Shown here piece after piece: positions 31,497 through 44,989 of a stretch of 64,000 nucleotides of DNA. The notes beneath the pieces were generated by a model that searched no databases, was not told the DNA's origin, and was given only the letters and a program-made list of their open reading frames with translations. Made by a program: the position numbers and the translations under genes. How positions within the stretch are numbered: position 1 is the first letter of the stretch; the number at the start of each line of letters is the position of its first letter. Source of the stretch: Eublepharis macularius (Eukaryota; Chordata; Lepidosauria; Squamata; Eublepharidae); the NCBI RefSeq assembly GCF_028583425.1, contig NC_072807.1, positions 30,137,001 through 30,201,000 on the forward strand. The letters are read 5' to 3'.

Positions 31497-31520
31497 GACA
31501 ACAGAGAGAGAGAGAGAGAA
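31497..31520 (+). repeat. (GA)n microsatellite
   Basis: AGAGAGAGAGAGAGAGAAAGG in intron 2 (31202-31693). Nothing else is notable in that intron. Confidence 0.85.
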
Positions 31521-31693
31521 AGGAAAAACAAACTTGATGCAACAGGGATTCCCCCAACACCAAAGTAATGACAAGCTTGTAAATCTGGGAGGAACCAGGA
31601 CAACAGCAATACTTAAAAGCATGCTAGTATCACAGTACAGCAATTTCAATCAGTGCTGAACAATTAGGTGTTTGACCCAAGACATCCCATTAC

Positions 31694-31804
31694 CTTGCCA
31701 TCCTCAAGTTTAAGATGGAGGACTTTGTCTCCTTGTTTATAATCTTTCAGAAGTTCTGCTGACTTCCAGACTACTTCTGGATCAGGGATCCAAATCCTTG
31801 CGTA
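31694..31804 (-). CDS. MYO5A: MYO5A coding exon 2 (residues 10-46)
   Basis: The exon has 37 codons, begins [19 protein letters not shown] and ends LKLEDGK. It encodes the N-terminal SH3-like subdomain that precedes the converter-facing surface of class V motors. The acceptor is CAG before TAC and the donor is GTAA after AAG. Both ends are phase 0. Its upstream neighbour is the 27-kb intron 1. Confidence 0.96.
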
Positions 31805-33164
31805 CTGCAAAAGAAAACGGAAGTTGAACTATTTTTCTGGATTTTCACAATTTATATTAAGACAACAGGTATAATTGATAGCATACCCTGCACAAATCAC
31901 CGTATTTCCCAGTTTTCAGCCATCCCAAGATGGGGTGGTGGTAATATGACGAGCAATTATTTTCACCTTTCAGTGAAGTTGAACATAAAACAATATACTG
32001 CAACACAATACCTTACCGATTGACTAGAAGGTTTTTTATCATACTCATAATCTATAAATGAAATAATAACAACAATAATACTACCTATTTAAAATCTCAC
32101 AAGCCTTAACCTAGACAGATTCACATATCAGCTAACAAACTGAATTTGATTTCCAACATAGCAACATACCGCAAATGTTTTTAAAAAAAACTAGCAAGAT
32201 CATATTAACTGCTAAATTTCAGATGAAGAAATGTTAATTATTATTCATATAAAGACAACTGAAATTAGATTTAAGTCCTGAACACTACTGAACTCAATGG
32301 GAATTATTTAATATCCACAAGTATGTCTTGGTGGCTTCTGGACAAGGAGAAAGGCAGGAGTAATCAATATAAATTCTTCACAAATTCTTCAATTTAACAA
32401 AGATGCTGCAAACAGTACTGTAAGTATATGAATTTCATCAGGTCCTGATTGTGTCAGGAAAAGGTAAGGGATATAAATATTCTAAATACATAAATATAAG
32501 AAGGTAACAATCCCTCAAATTTTTTGTTGGAACTTCACTGCCCAGTCCTCTTTAACTTTTCTATTCTTTACCTCCAGTGACTCTTCAGTTCTACTGTCAG
32601 GAGAATTTTACACTCTTTGGTTTCATTAATTTCATACTCTTCTCTGCCTGCTCTCTATGGATCTTTACACTGATGGCAAAGAGATCGCTCAAGCTTCATT
32701 ACTGCCAGCTGCCAGCTCAGGTGGGCAATTGTAATTAGGGCGAATATGGTTTTTCCCATGGCATTCCAGGGCTATCAACTCCTGTATCTGCTCCCCAACC
32801 CAATGAGGGGTCCTCTACGCAACATAGCTTTTTCCACCCCTCTCCCCAGCTTGATGCTGCCTTCTGTTTCATCAGGCAGCAAGGCTGAGCCTGCAGCCAA
32901 GAGCCTGCTGGAGTCTCAAGTTCTGCTCTGCTCCTGATTTAGGAAAGCCAGTGAGGTGTACAAGTCAGAGCACTTGAGTAGGACCTGGGAGACCAGCTTC
33001 ATGAAGTTCAAAGAGAATACTGTGGCCAATCGCTTGCTGTCAACCTTAAAATGGAGGGAGACAGAACCCATCTTCCCCTTGTGCCTTGGAGGAGGAGTGG
33101 AATAAAAGGGTAAGAGTAAAATCAAGTGTGCTTCTTGAAATATTCTAAAATAAACTCCTGCCAT

Positions 33165-33560
33165 AATTATTTATTATTATGTCATTCATAGTCGTGTTTC
33201 TCACTGAGACTCAAGGTGAATTACACAGACTCAAGGCGAATTATCAAGGACATTTCCATAAACAATGCTATAGGGTAAATAAACACAAATTTACAAAGAC
33301 ATAGCCTTAGCAAGAATTCAATACAGGGTTGAAGAAATGTTGAAACAGAACATAAGCAATTCTAGGGCTGACATAAACATGAAGCACAGGTAGTACATAG
33401 GAGTACATATTTAAAGCAACAGATAATATGTAAGGCAACATAGTGGTGATGTCTATGATCCCTAACTCATTAGCGAAGCATCTGAGACCCCCTCCTTACA
33501 ATACAACCCTCCTATCTGAGTAAAAAGCCTTCTTGAATAATTCGGTTTTGTATCACTTTA
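33165..33560 (-). repeat. LINE-type 3' region, longer copy
   Basis: On the minus strand it matches the repeat at 9168-9385 ('TTATGTTCTGTTTCAAC', 'GAAATGTCCTTGATAA', 'CACCTTGAGTCTCAGTGAGA') and extends further upstream (AATTATTCAAGAAGGCTTTT). Confidence 0.65.
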
Positions 33561-34639
33561 CTATTACATACAAATGTATCCCCCCTCCAAATTAAACATA
33601 TGGCACAAAAGCTCCTAAGGGCAACTGTTCATTATTAATAGCATAGCTTCAGCGTAATCCATAGCAATCAGTCATAATTGCCACATCTTGTAACTTCTAA
33701 GCATGGCCTGGCAACCTCACTGTCCCCAAAGGGCTTGTGTCAATCGCTTTTTTAATTAAACATAAATAACCTTTGGCCTACCTGTAAAACATAGTTTGTT
33801 ACCTTACGTGAACAAATTGCAGTAATGTATCTACTTGGCAGCACACTGTGGCATGGGGTGGGGGAGGAGGTGACAGCAGACCAGTCCAACTTTGGACAAT
33901 GGTGGCTTGGCCTACATGACCTGTGACCCCTTACATCTCTAGGACTAATGAAGCAAAGAAGTCATAAATTACGCGTTGTAAATCCTGTAAATCCTGCTGC
34001 CCGGGGTTAAAAGTCGAGTAAACGCGACGCCTTAAGCACGCATCTGTTAGGAAGTCAGTTGCATCGTTTCTACGTGAAAAAATTATTTAAGTGGAACTTG
34101 CCTCCAAGCACTGAAGTTTAGGATTCTAAGCTAACGTGTCCAAGATAAAGATGGAACCTTTGATGTTATCATCTTTTGAAGATGCTAGTCTGGAAGTATT
34201 ATAGCCACATTCTTTAGAACAACTGACAAAGCGGACTAACTGGAAATTTAGTATGCAGCTGACAAACAAGGATTTACTCTTTTCCTTCAAATCATGTACC
34301 CACTAACTTCCTTGAATAGACAAATTTATGCAATTGGGGGGGGGGATTATAGGAACATATTTTGCCAGTAATAGAAGTTACAATGGCTGCCTATTTGCCT
34401 CAGAGTACAGAAGGGCTGTGAACTCTAAAGCCCTAAACAGTCCACGTCAGGATATATAAAGATCTTGTAGCTCCCCCTAAGAGGGAGGGAGCCAGGAGTT
34501 GCTGAGAAGGAACTGGGTGGCAATGACGGCCTTCTCCACAGCTGAGACCAAGGGCTCAAAGCTTTCTCTGCCTCCGCCCTAATTTTGGCTCTTCTGCTTT
34601 CACTTTATGGATAGATCAAGATGGGTAGCCACGTTCATC

Positions 34640-34760
34640 TGTCTGTAGCAGTAACTATAAGACTAATAAAATTTGTGGTAGGTATCTGAAGAAGTGAGCT
34701 GTGACTCACAAAAGCTCATACCCTACCACAAATTTTGTTAATCTTATAGCTGCTTTATGG
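34640..34760. repeat. Short fold-back repeat
   Basis: 'AAATTTGTGGTAGGTATCTG' and 'ACCCTACCACAAATTTTGTT' are inverted complements around GAGCTGTGACTCACAAAAGC. It belongs to the 'accttagagaccaacaagat' group of repeats seen at 41.5 and 57-58 kb. Confidence 0.6.
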
Positions 34761-35560
34761 ATAGGGTGGTGTATTTGCTGTAGTTCTACAGGAGCACAGA
34801 CAAGCCACAGAATGTATCGGCTGCAGAGCCCAGCTTCCTGAGAATCTCAGCTCTGACTACAGAACCAAACATGAGCAATGCCACACTTCAATCTCTGCTT
34901 TCCTCCAGGCATGGGCAACTGCCCCCCACACCGCCCGGGAACTACTGCCGAGCTTATGATAAAATGCCCATATTCCACAACTGTGGTCACTTTCTGTTAC
35001 TTCTCTTATTAGATCAAGCTCTGGGAGAAAGTGTTTTTTCCCCTAACGACACTGTTCTTACAGTACAACATGACGCTGCAAAATCTGCTTCCTAGCCACA
35101 GTGCAGATGCAGCATCACCGTTCTTTCAAGAGAATCCGTGTGCTTCAGTGAGAAGGCACAGTGGCTGGAGATAAAAACCAGCATGACTTCTACTAACTGT
35201 ACACCTGGGTCTCCATGCAACCACGATTTGCACATCACAGGCCATGCTTTCTATCTGTTAGGATTCAGATTGAATTGAGGTGGGGGAGAGAAATTAGGAG
35301 ACTGTAATTGTCACATTGATCCACATTCTCCTGCAAGCTGTAGTGACTTGAGAAATCTTTGATAAGGAGCCCCCATGTCTCTGTAAATGGCTAAAATAGC
35401 TACAGGATGGCATGGTGTTGGACCAGGGCAGCACTAACAGGAAAGGGTAAAACTTTCCCCTACATACACCAATGCAAAGTTCCCACCTCACATTGCTTGC
35501 CCTTGGGTTGCAAGTAACTTGGGTCACGGTAAACAAACAGGATCCAAATAAATACCTCCA

Positions 35561-35761
35561 AGGGTTGCCTGGAGACTTCATGGAATTACAACTGATCTCC
35601 AGACTACAGAGATCAGATCCCCTGGAGAAAATGGCAGCTTCTGAGAGCAGACTCTATGGCATCACATCCCAGCAGAGACCCCTCCAGTCCCCAAACTCCA
35701 TCATCCCCAGTCTCCATCCCCAGACCTCCAGGAATTTCCCAACCTAGAACTGGCAACCCTA
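35561..35761 (-). mobile_element. hAT-like MITE with GGTTGCC termini
   Basis: The ends AGGGTTGCC and GGCAACCCTA and the internal string GATCTCCAGACTACAGAGAT match the better-preserved copy at 44779-44989. No clear target duplication is seen. Confidence 0.65.
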
Positions 35762-36179
35762 GCAAGCAGAAGCATCTTGATTCACACACGTTTCCCTTCC
35801 TCCCCGCCCCTACTGGTCTATATGGATGGTTATACCACTGATTTTGAATTGCAACTATTCTAAGTACAACCATATTAAACATTTCACTAAATATTATTTC
35901 TTTCTTTTAAATGGGGGAGGGGGAGATACTGATTAGATTGCTTATAGCACCTCCTTGCAAAAGCAAAAGCAGAATAGACATTTGTAGAGTAAGTACAGTG
36001 TACAGCAGGCCAGGGGTGGGGGTGACTGAAGGGTAGTGATACTCTGTGTAAGAATAAGTGTGGTTAATTCAAAAGCATGTCCTTATTTTCCCCCGTGAAA
36101 TCCTGAGAGAATGTTTCTGTCCTTCTAATGCACATGCTGAAGTCTTACAAAACGCCTGCCAATGCATCAGCGATTCTAA

Positions 36180-36990
36180 AAGGCAATCAAATCTCTCATC
36201 CTGGCCCGATGTGAAGTTATCCCCTCAATGGTCATCGAAGGGAAATATAGGAAGATCTCATATGAGGATAGATGCTGCTGTTGTTCCATTGGTGAAGTGG
36301 ACTCACTTATTCATATGTTCTTTCACTCCAAGTCTATAGGGACAAGTTTATTTCCCCACTCTTAGACAGAGCAATTGCAGAGGCAAATAAGGCCTGCCTA
36401 GAGAAACTCCTAATTGATGAAAATCCAACTACCTCCAGGCAAATAGCCAAATTCTGTCTCCATTTGGTTAAATTCCATAATAAGAAGTATGGTCATACAT
36501 AGTCTGTCCTGCTCTTTTTACGATTTTAACTATTTGAATACCAATATTTTAAATATTAGAATCACTTCTGTTCCTAGAGAACTATATACATTTTAATATG
36601 TCTTCTAAGATTTTAAATGCTAACATAGGGATATAACTGTATGTTAGCAAAACACAATTAAATGAATGAGGAAAGAAAAAAAGTACTAGAATTAAAAGAA
36701 AGTAGACTTACAGTGATAATAGTTTAGTGGAAAATAATATAATTATGACGGAATTTGTAGAGATTAAATGAAATGATGGTATATATCATGTAACCAAAAA
36801 ATGTAAGATTTTTGATTAACTCTGCTAGCAGAATAAGCTGAAACTAAAAACTAATTAAAAAAATGCCAAGTGTATTTTTCTATGTCCTTCTACACTTTTA
36901 TGCTGGAATTCATTATTCTATTGACTATTAAGGATGTATTGCCATTGTAATAATCTCTGACCGCAAATAAACTCATTCATTCAATCGAAT
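36180..36990 (+). repeat. LINE 3' end with readable ORF2 C-terminus (Vingi/CR1-like)
   Basis: An open segment at 36336-36500 reads YRDKFISPLLDRAIAEANK and, after a few residues, TSRQIAKFCLHLVKFHNKK before a stop. A Cys/His-type segment (RCCCCSIGEVDSLIHMFF) lies just upstream in a shifted frame. The 3' UTR ends TCTCTGACCGCAAATAAACT followed by short CATT repeats. This is the C-terminus and 3' tail of a non-LTR retrotransposon. Vingi is my best guess for the clade. Confidence 0.6.
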
Positions 36991-38414
36991 CTTAGTGACA
37001 CTGAAAGAGGGTGGGGAGAAAGAACCACTGTGCCTACAATCTGAAGGAGGCACTTCTGGCCCGTTGAGACAGTTTATTACTCTTAGAATAACTTCTGAAG
37101 CAGATGTGCATGACTGGCTAGGCATGCTTCAGGCAAATAGGAGGACCAAGAATCACTTGGACATAGTATTCCATAAACCAGTCTAGTCTCTTCTCTATGC
37201 TAGCTTGAAAAATCATTGCCTATGATGGCAAGATAGACTCTGCCACACAGAGCTTCCTGTTTTTCCACACTTCATGCATATGAACAATAACTGTGTAATT
37301 TTATACATGCATGCATATATACGGATAATCTTACATACACTATTTTAATATAAGCCATAAGAGATTGCAATAGTTTTCTAACTATTGTAATAATTTAAAA
37401 AAGAAAAGAAAAATCACTTGGGGAGGGAATCTGAAAACTGAGGGAGTGCTCCTGAATCACTGGGTATTGTAAATTGTCAAGAGTCTGATAAGCTGCAGCA
37501 GAGTGATCTCTACCACCTGCCAAAGGCAACCACTTGATGCTAGCCGTGATGGAGAGGTCATGGAAGGAGCTGCCCTCAGCCTTGTGTATTTCTTTGTGTT
37601 GGATACTTGCCAAAATCCATGCACCTTTTCTAAAGCAATGAAAGAAAATTTTCACTTCAGAAGCTAAGGACAGTCGTTCATTTTGTGTTTTTCATGCAAA
37701 CAAACAAAGGGTTTGTGAACATTGCATAGGAGTTCATGATCTTTCTGCTGGTTGGGGGTTAATATTCCACCCCATAAAAGATTATGGGCAGGGGAGACAT
37801 TTGTTTGGGTAACTTTTGCCCTCCCAAGACAGCTCACAATAAAAAGAGATAGGGAAGAAACTTAAATTGGAAAACAAAACGAATAGGTATGAACTATTAA
37901 TACTGAATAATATTACATATTAGAAACAGCAATAATAAATATACTTTTGCCAACAAAGACTGGCAAACGCACCCCTTTACTGTCAAAAAGACTGCTGGGA
38001 AAGAGGAATGAATGAACATGCATCACAGTTCTCCCAAGCCTTGGGACTACTTTTCAGTGACTAAACGGCAGCCCCTGTCCACCACTAAAACGAAGGCATC
38101 CTTGTTGCTCAGTGGTACTGGCAGTCAAGAAGTCCCCTTGGGTGGCTGGTGCTCCATCCTAAGAACTACCTCTTCTACCCAGCGGCTCTTTGTGATGGTG
38201 GAAAGGAAGCAAGCAGCAGCCTCTCTCACGCTCTCGTCCCAGGTACATATGTGTCTCCCTTTTCTACCAGGAACATTCCCTTTAGGGAAGTTCACATGCT
38301 CAACCCTCGCAATATTGGGGGGAGGGAGACTGGAAGGGTCATACTGATGCTTCTCCAGTTCTTTTTTTTCTGCAGATAGGAGGTTCTTGTACAGTACATA
38401 GGCACTCCCCTACC

Positions 38415-38627
38415 TAGGGTTGCCAGGTCCAGGCTGGGAAATTCCTGGAGATATTGGGGGTGGAGCCTGGAAAGGGTGGGGTTTGGGGAAGGGAGGGGCC
38501 TCCCTTCATAGAGTCTACCCTTCCAAAGCAGCCATTTTCTCTAGGTGAACTGATCTCTGTCACCTGGAGATCACTTGTAATTCCGGGAGATCTCCAGCCA
38601 CCACCTGGAGGCTGGCAACCCTACCCC
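38415..38627 (+). mobile_element. hAT-like MITE with GGTTGCC termini, plus copy
   Basis: It runs from TAGGGTTGCCAGGTCCAGG to CTGGCAACCCTA. It has the GGGAAATTCCTGGAG and AAAGCAGCCATTTTCTCTAG internal landmarks. It lies opposite in orientation to the next copy, 40 bp away. Confidence 0.75.
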
Positions 38628-38666
38628 CATCCTTAGTGTACATGAATGATGAAGCTTCTTTGTATT

Positions 38667-38879
38667 AGGGTTGCCAGCCTCCAGGTGGTGGCTGGAGATT
38701 TGCCAGGATGACAACTGGTCTCCAGATGACAGAGATCAGTTCCCCTGGAAAAAAAATTAGCTGTTTTGGAGGGTTGACTCTGGCATTGTAACCTGCTGAG
38801 GTCCCTCCCCTCCCCAAACCCTGCCCTTTCCACTCTTCACCCCACAAATCTCCAGGAATTTCCCAACCTGGCAACCTTA
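38667..38879 (-). mobile_element. hAT-like MITE with GGTTGCC termini, minus copy
   Basis: It runs from TAGGGTTGCCAGCCTCC to CTGGCAACCTTA. The flanks CTTTGTAT and CTGTGTAT agree at 7 of 8 bases, as a hAT 8-bp target duplication would. It forms an inverted pair with 38415-38627. Confidence 0.75.
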
Positions 38880-39172
38880 CTGTGTATGCATGTGCATGCA
38901 AACAAAGAAATCTTGTGTGCCGGAATTTTAAAAAATATTGTAAGTTGCTTTGTTCCTATGAGAAGTTTAAAATGCAAATGAGAATGAGAAAGGACCTATG
39001 ACCAAAGCTTTCTAAAAAAACAAAAAGCCAAGCAGACCAACTGGAAAAATTTTGCTCATGGTGATCACTACTGAATATTTACAAGGAATTCAACAAGGGT
39101 TGCTAACCTTTTCTTTAATGACAGCTATGTCTGGGTAATGAATACTCCCTGGTATGAATATGCTTTAAAAAA

Positions 39173-39390
<218 letters not shown>

Positions 39391-41526
39391 TACAGCAGAT
39401 CTCTTTCTGGGTCTTCTAGGGGATGCATGAGGTACTCTGGTGGGGAGAACCCTGGTCAATAAGATGACCAAATCATTTTTCAGCGGTGCATGTCAGTGCT
39501 ATACAGTTATCACAAAAAAAACAGCTAGCAAAACCAACCATTTCTCCTTGCAGCCAAAAGAAGGGGAAACCAGATTATAGATTACCATAGAAACTAAACT
39601 GCCAGTGTCAGCCAAGCCCTCCACATGAGATATTTAAGGGATATCAATGTCCTGTTAACACCAGAAAGCTGTAGCTCTTGAGTATGGGGGCCTGATATTC
39701 TGTGTTTCTATTGGAAGCACAGACTTTCAGATGGAAAAGAAGGAACAGTGAATTATCTTTATAATAAATCTTTGTAAGGCAACTGAGATGTGCATCCTTT
39801 GCTATCATTTATTCTGAGGCAGCCAGCCCTGTCCCAAGGGAACAGCTCATGTATTTACATCTGACGTGCAAAAAGCAGCACATATGGCTCCACGCACAAC
39901 CTGCATGGAAATGTAAAAGCAGGATGTTGCTCTAGGATGTCGTCACAGCAGCTATGCACAAGGATATGTTGTTGAAATCTAGACCAGAGAGATCGCTCTT
40001 AAAAGTCTTCTTTACATGGCAACTGGAAAGGAATTAGGGATGCTTTGCAAGGCATAAATCTAGTCACCTCTAGAATAAATAAGAAAGCAGCAGCTGCTCC
40101 AGAAAGCAAAACAGAACTGCCTGACATGAAAATAGAACACGCTAGTCATAAGGTGCATTTTTTAAAAGCAGGTAATAAATAAAGCACAGTTCCAGCAGCA
40201 GCTGTAGTTAAAAGATTCTTCCGACCTGTGAATCATCTCACAGGTTCAACAGATGCTTGCAAAGAAATCTCATGGGAAGATTTCCCACAAGTCAACTTGT
40301 TAAGTTCCAACAGAAACAACTATTGCTCCCAAATGCCACTAAATAAATGTTTTTCCAGAAAACACATGATAGCAAGGCAAAATGATGAACAAGGTTGATC
40401 TCTTCAACCACCTTCTCTGTTGCACATATTGTCAGAATCCAACCAAGCAAAAAGGAGAATACAGATGGAATTCTGTCCCACAATAAGAACGGAAATGAAT
40501 GGCTGCACGATTCTTCTGGCACTTCATGATCGCATCTAAGATCACATGGGAAGATCATCCGACCACATTGATTGTCAAAACAGTCATATCACAAGACCCA
40601 CTTGAGGCAACAGACTCTCAGAGACACTAGAAACAGCTAGAAATCATCCACTGCGAGTTATCAAGAGGGATTTGTATATGCACAGGATGCTAATAACTTC
40701 TCAAACCCTACTGAAAAATGTATCAGAAAAGGACAAATGCCCTGCATTTAGCCTGTAGTGAGGGGCAATGGGAACATCAAAGTGCCACTGAGCTGATGGC
40801 AACAGCAGGATTTGAACCAGCAGAATACTGATTCGCAGCCCAACCAACAGTAGGATAAAATGCTGAAAGCCATCTAGTACTAGCTTTCTTTCTCCTGCAT
40901 TCCCCGCTCCCACTCTCCTCTAGTTCATTAGTCATATCCGAAGGATTGCCCACTCTTTGCCAGCAAATAAAGTAGACAATTTCTGCCTTCACAGCAGTAA
41001 AATCTCATCAGTTTTGATAAATACATAATAGACTGTAAGCTAGATAAAGGATATTATTTATGACTTAGGGTGTTCTCCAATCTCCATTCTCATTTTTAAA
41101 GTGTCCTTGCTAGCAGTGTTTTCCTTTATTTTTATCAGCTTAGACAAATAAAATTCAGCTGAACCCCACCCTTGTCTTTACTGGCAAGTTTATCAAGTTT
41201 TGGCTAAAATATGAAGCCAATGATATTTACAGCAAAACTAGACAAGACACTGCATTTCTTAGCAAGGTGGGTTATCATCATACACGGAAAAACAAAAACA
41301 GAAGAGCAATCTCACTAGAGTCCAATAAACTGATCTTCATTGCTAACAGATTTAAACTAGGTAAACCTCCACATATAAGCCAGCCCATTCACAGTTCTCC
41401 TGAATCCTTCTACAAATTTGAACCACACAACAGATGGTTCAGTCTTTAGTGCAGAACTCTGTCAAAACCTGTTTAGAAATCCAAGCCTACACTGAGCATA
41501 ACAGCGCTATTATCCTCTCTATATGT

Positions 41527-41738
41527 TAGGAGAGCAAGATTTGGGTCTAGTAAGACCTTCGAGATCAACTAGATTTCCAGAGTATGAGCTTTCAACAGTC
41601 AGAGCTCTGGGAACTCCAGGAGCTCTGACTCTCGAAAGTTCATACCCTGGAAATCTAGTTGATCTCGAAGGTGCTACTGGACCTGAATCTTGCTCTTCTA
41701 CTACAGACCAGCATGACTACCTACCTATATGTTAGGAT
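41527..41738. repeat. Fold-back interspersed repeat
   Basis: 'ACCTTCGAGATCAACTAGAT' and 'ATCTAGTTGATCTCGAAGGT' are exact inverted complements, with further pairing through 'AGAGCTC' around the centre. It ends with 'CTTGCTCTTCTACTACAGAC'. Relatives are at 57.7 and 58.3 kb. Confidence 0.75.
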
Positions 41739-42069
41739 GACACTTGCAAAGAATTGCATAAGGTTGGTGCAGCAGGACACTTCATTGCTGAAGTCATAAT
41801 GAGTCTTCCACAGTAAAGCTTGTTCTTCTATATATTTCATATTTCTAGTTTCAACAATACACTCTACCAATTTAACTGAGGCAGGAGTTTGGCTAGCAAA
41901 CTGTTCATTTTGTGGGTCCTTGTTGCTTCCTTTGTTGAAAATTAATGGCAGGTTAGTTGCCTTCCTATCTTCTGGAGAGCAGCCAGTTTTAATGACAAAC
42001 TGTATATTTTTGTTATATAATCAACAGTTTCAAATTTCTTTAAGAACTCTTGGGTGGTGGGACCTGATG

Positions 42070-42500
42070 CAGGGCGGCCTGTCCATTAGGTGCATCTAGA
42101 CAATTGCCTAGGGTGCCAGAGACAGAGGGGTGTCAAAACTAGTCCTGTTGTTGCACTGGCCACCTGTGGCATCAGGGTCTGCTGTGGCAAGTGCAGCCCT
42201 AGTGGTACCACCAACACAGTGAGCAGCCCGCAGTGAGCCTGCTCCTCCCCCCCTCTCTTGTAGGGGGGATGGCCCCCTTCCTTCAGGAGGGCAGGGCCCT
42301 TTTCCAGGGATGTTTTTACCTCTGAATCCACTCCTTTGGGGAGGTATGGCACTGTATGAAGCCACAGTCCCAGCCCCAGAGACGGTGACCTAAGTGGAGG
42401 CAGTTTCTCTGCACTCCTGGGGTGGTGACACCGTCCCTACGGGGTGGTGGTGAAGTCATTTGCCTAGAGCACCAGAAATCTTCACTCGGTCCCTAACCTG
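42070..42500 (-). repeat. GC-richer unclassified block
   Basis: The block differs in composition from its AT-rich surroundings. It repeats the phrase 'TTGCCTAG(G/A)G' with 'CACCAG/GCCAG' at both ends (42098-42115 and 42460-42476). It is possibly an old transposon remnant. No family is recognised. Confidence 0.35.
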
Positions 42501-43923
42501 ATGCCTCAATGATTTCAGGAATAATAAATAGTTGTGGGAAATGCTCATTATCCTTCTATAAAGAAGCTTGATTTACATTTCAAAAGCTACATTTATCATT
42601 TGTCTCAAGCTACCCAGACAGCCTGCATATTTTCAATTTTACGGCAGCATACAGAAAAAGTTGGCAGAATCTACCAGAGGGTTGTCCAACATAATTGATG
42701 GGAACTGAACAAGAGGAGGAGAAGTTCCCTCTGGCTTCAGACCACCTTTTCCATTTTTTAAACAACAGCTGATAAGCTAGATTCAATTAACTTATGCTGA
42801 AAATGGCAGTGACCCAATACCACATTTACAGATTCATTCTAGACCTGTGGAGAGAAGATAAACTGTCATGAATGCTGTTGTTTGTCGTTACTCATTTCCT
42901 AATCACAGAAAGAGGAACCCTCTTTTATATTGGGTCTCTATATTAAAGTACTAAGTCAGCTTCAAACCCAAGCTTGCTTAACACTTTCACCATTTAAGCC
43001 AGGCAAAAAAGAAAATGTCATGAATGATTTACTGAATTATTAACAGCCACCCTGTACTCCAATATGAAAATAAGTTAAAAGAAACTGTGTTCCTGCACAA
43101 AAATAAATGCGCCTTCTGATGGTGGCAAAATGAATCTACAATTTACAGCTGCAGCAAAGCTACCTTCCTGCTAATGCACCCACCAGAAAGGAATGAGGAA
43201 GTCAATAGAGAAGTCTTGCTGTTAATATCTGCAGGAAAGAGGACATTAACAGGTCACAGTAACACATTATTTCTACTCACTTCATCTACCATGTGGACAA
43301 GAGTTGTCTGGATTTTTCTCCTATAAGAGAAAAGAGAAGAGCAAGGGGCAATAGGAGAGGTGTTTATAGCTCCTTTGAGATCCCAGTGCATTTGCAATTG
43401 GCTTCATTGGGGAATCTTCACCAGAAACTTCTCCAACTCCCATCTCGATTAAATTTCTTCTTAAGATCCTCTGATGAAGCCAATTGTAAAACCACATTGG
43501 GACCTTAAAGGATCAACAGACAACTCTCTTATTGCACCTTGCTCTTATCTTTTCTCTTACTAGATTTTACTGTGACTCTCTTTTTCCTGACTGTTGTTAG
43601 GATTTTTCACTCCACAATTAATTTGCACTGCCTTCTTGCTGCACGTTTATTTAATTTAAATACAAGCCTAGAGCCCTATGCTTAAAATATCTTTTCCAAA
43701 GAGTCTGCTTTTACAGACGACATTTCATATCCCCCAGGATGTACAGATACGGCAAATTCAGTAATGCCCAATTTCGCTTTCAGTTCATTAAACCCCATAA
43801 GCTAGACAGTGCACTGCTTACAATGTGCTACCGTAGGTAATAATCAATAAAACATTCTGATTCTTGGTTGTTTGCTCCTTCTCACAGAGACCTCAGCTAA
43901 ATATCAGGAAACATAGCTAACAG

Positions 43924-44012
43924 TTAAATCCTAAACTGGGTTACTCCAGTCTAAGCCCATTGATTTCAATGGGGTTAGACAGGAGTAACTCTGCTTAGAA
44001 TTTCACTGTAAG
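43924..44012. repeat. Small fold-back MITE
   Basis: 'GTTACTCCAGTCTAAGCCCA' and its imperfect complement 'GGGGTTAGACAGGAGTAACT' surround TTGATTTCAAT. It is a diverged relative of 25029-25114. Confidence 0.7.
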
Positions 44013-44140
44013 AGTCAAATACAGCCACCAGGTGAAGCCACAACAGAGAACAGAAAGCAAAGGTGGATTGTGGAGAAAAGCAGGATAAAAAGGTCTAAAT
44101 AAATAAATGCACCATATCGCTCATGTTGATTCCCCAAATA

Positions 44141-44427
44141 AGAGAGCCAGTGTAGTAGTTAAGACTGTCAGACCCCAGTTCGAATCTGGGACACCACAGT
44201 TCAAACCTCCACTCTGCCACGGAAGCTTGCCAGGAGCACTGGAGAAGTGTCATCATCATGGTCTTGTTGAATACGCTTTTTGCTGGGTGTCCTTGGGCCA
44301 GTCAGACACCCTCAGTCTAACCTACTTCACAGGGTCCTTGTGAGGATAAAATGGAGGAGGAGAATGATGTAAGCTGCTTTGGGCCCCACTGGGGTGATAG
44401 GTGGGGTATAAATAAGCAAGATAAACT
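44141..44427 (+). repeat. tRNA-derived SINE (Sauria/Squam type)
   Basis: It starts AGAGAGCCAGTGTAGTAGTT. The B box GTTCGAATCT is followed by CACTCTGCCACGGAAGCTTG-type body and the end GGGGTATAAATAAGC. A partial internal duplication of the B-box region ('AGTTCAAACC') is visible. Confidence 0.82.
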
Positions 44428-44778
44428 ATATAATTCAAAGAAGTAGCCTTCATTATCAATTTATTCATAAATAAAGAAGCAAGACCCATTGCCAAATAAT
44501 TCACACTGGCCATAATCTGAAGATGATCATGCATTTAATTTACACAAAAGAGTCCTTAAAGCCAGACAGAAGTTATGGGAAAGACCTCTCTTTCCTACTT
44601 TTCTCATTTCCTAGGACAGAAAAAAGAACATGCAGAGCGGTCCAACAAGAAATGCCATTTGGGTTCAAGATGCCCCTTACTTTACAGTTCTTCATTCTGA
44701 TGGAAGAATATAGCTAATGTATGTTATATCATTTCAGGAAGCATCCAGTTGAAATCTCCCCTCTACCATGACCTGAGT

Positions 44779-44989
44779 TAGGCTTGCCAGATCTTGGTTA
44801 GGAAATTCTTGGAGATTTGGATGTGGATCCTTGGGGTATGGGGTTTGGCAGGGGAGAGGGACCTCAGCTGGGTCTCATCCCATACAGTCCATCTTCCAAA
44901 GCAGCCATTTTCTCTAGAAGAACTGTTGTCTGGAGATCAACTGTAATTCTGGGAGATCTCCAGATCCCACCTGGAGACTGACAACCCTA
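44779..44989 (+). mobile_element. hAT-like MITE with exact 8-bp target duplication
   Basis: The 211-bp element runs from TAGGCTTGCCAGATC to ACAACCCTA. It is flanked by ACCTGAGT on both sides (44771-44778 and 44990-44997). Eight-base duplications and TA-ending inverted tips fit hAT transposition. It has no coding content. Confidence 0.85.

Noticed and set aside
31079..31537. 152-codon plus-strand ORF
   Set aside because: It overlaps MYO5A exon 3 on the opposite strand and runs into a microsatellite. There is no recognisable domain.
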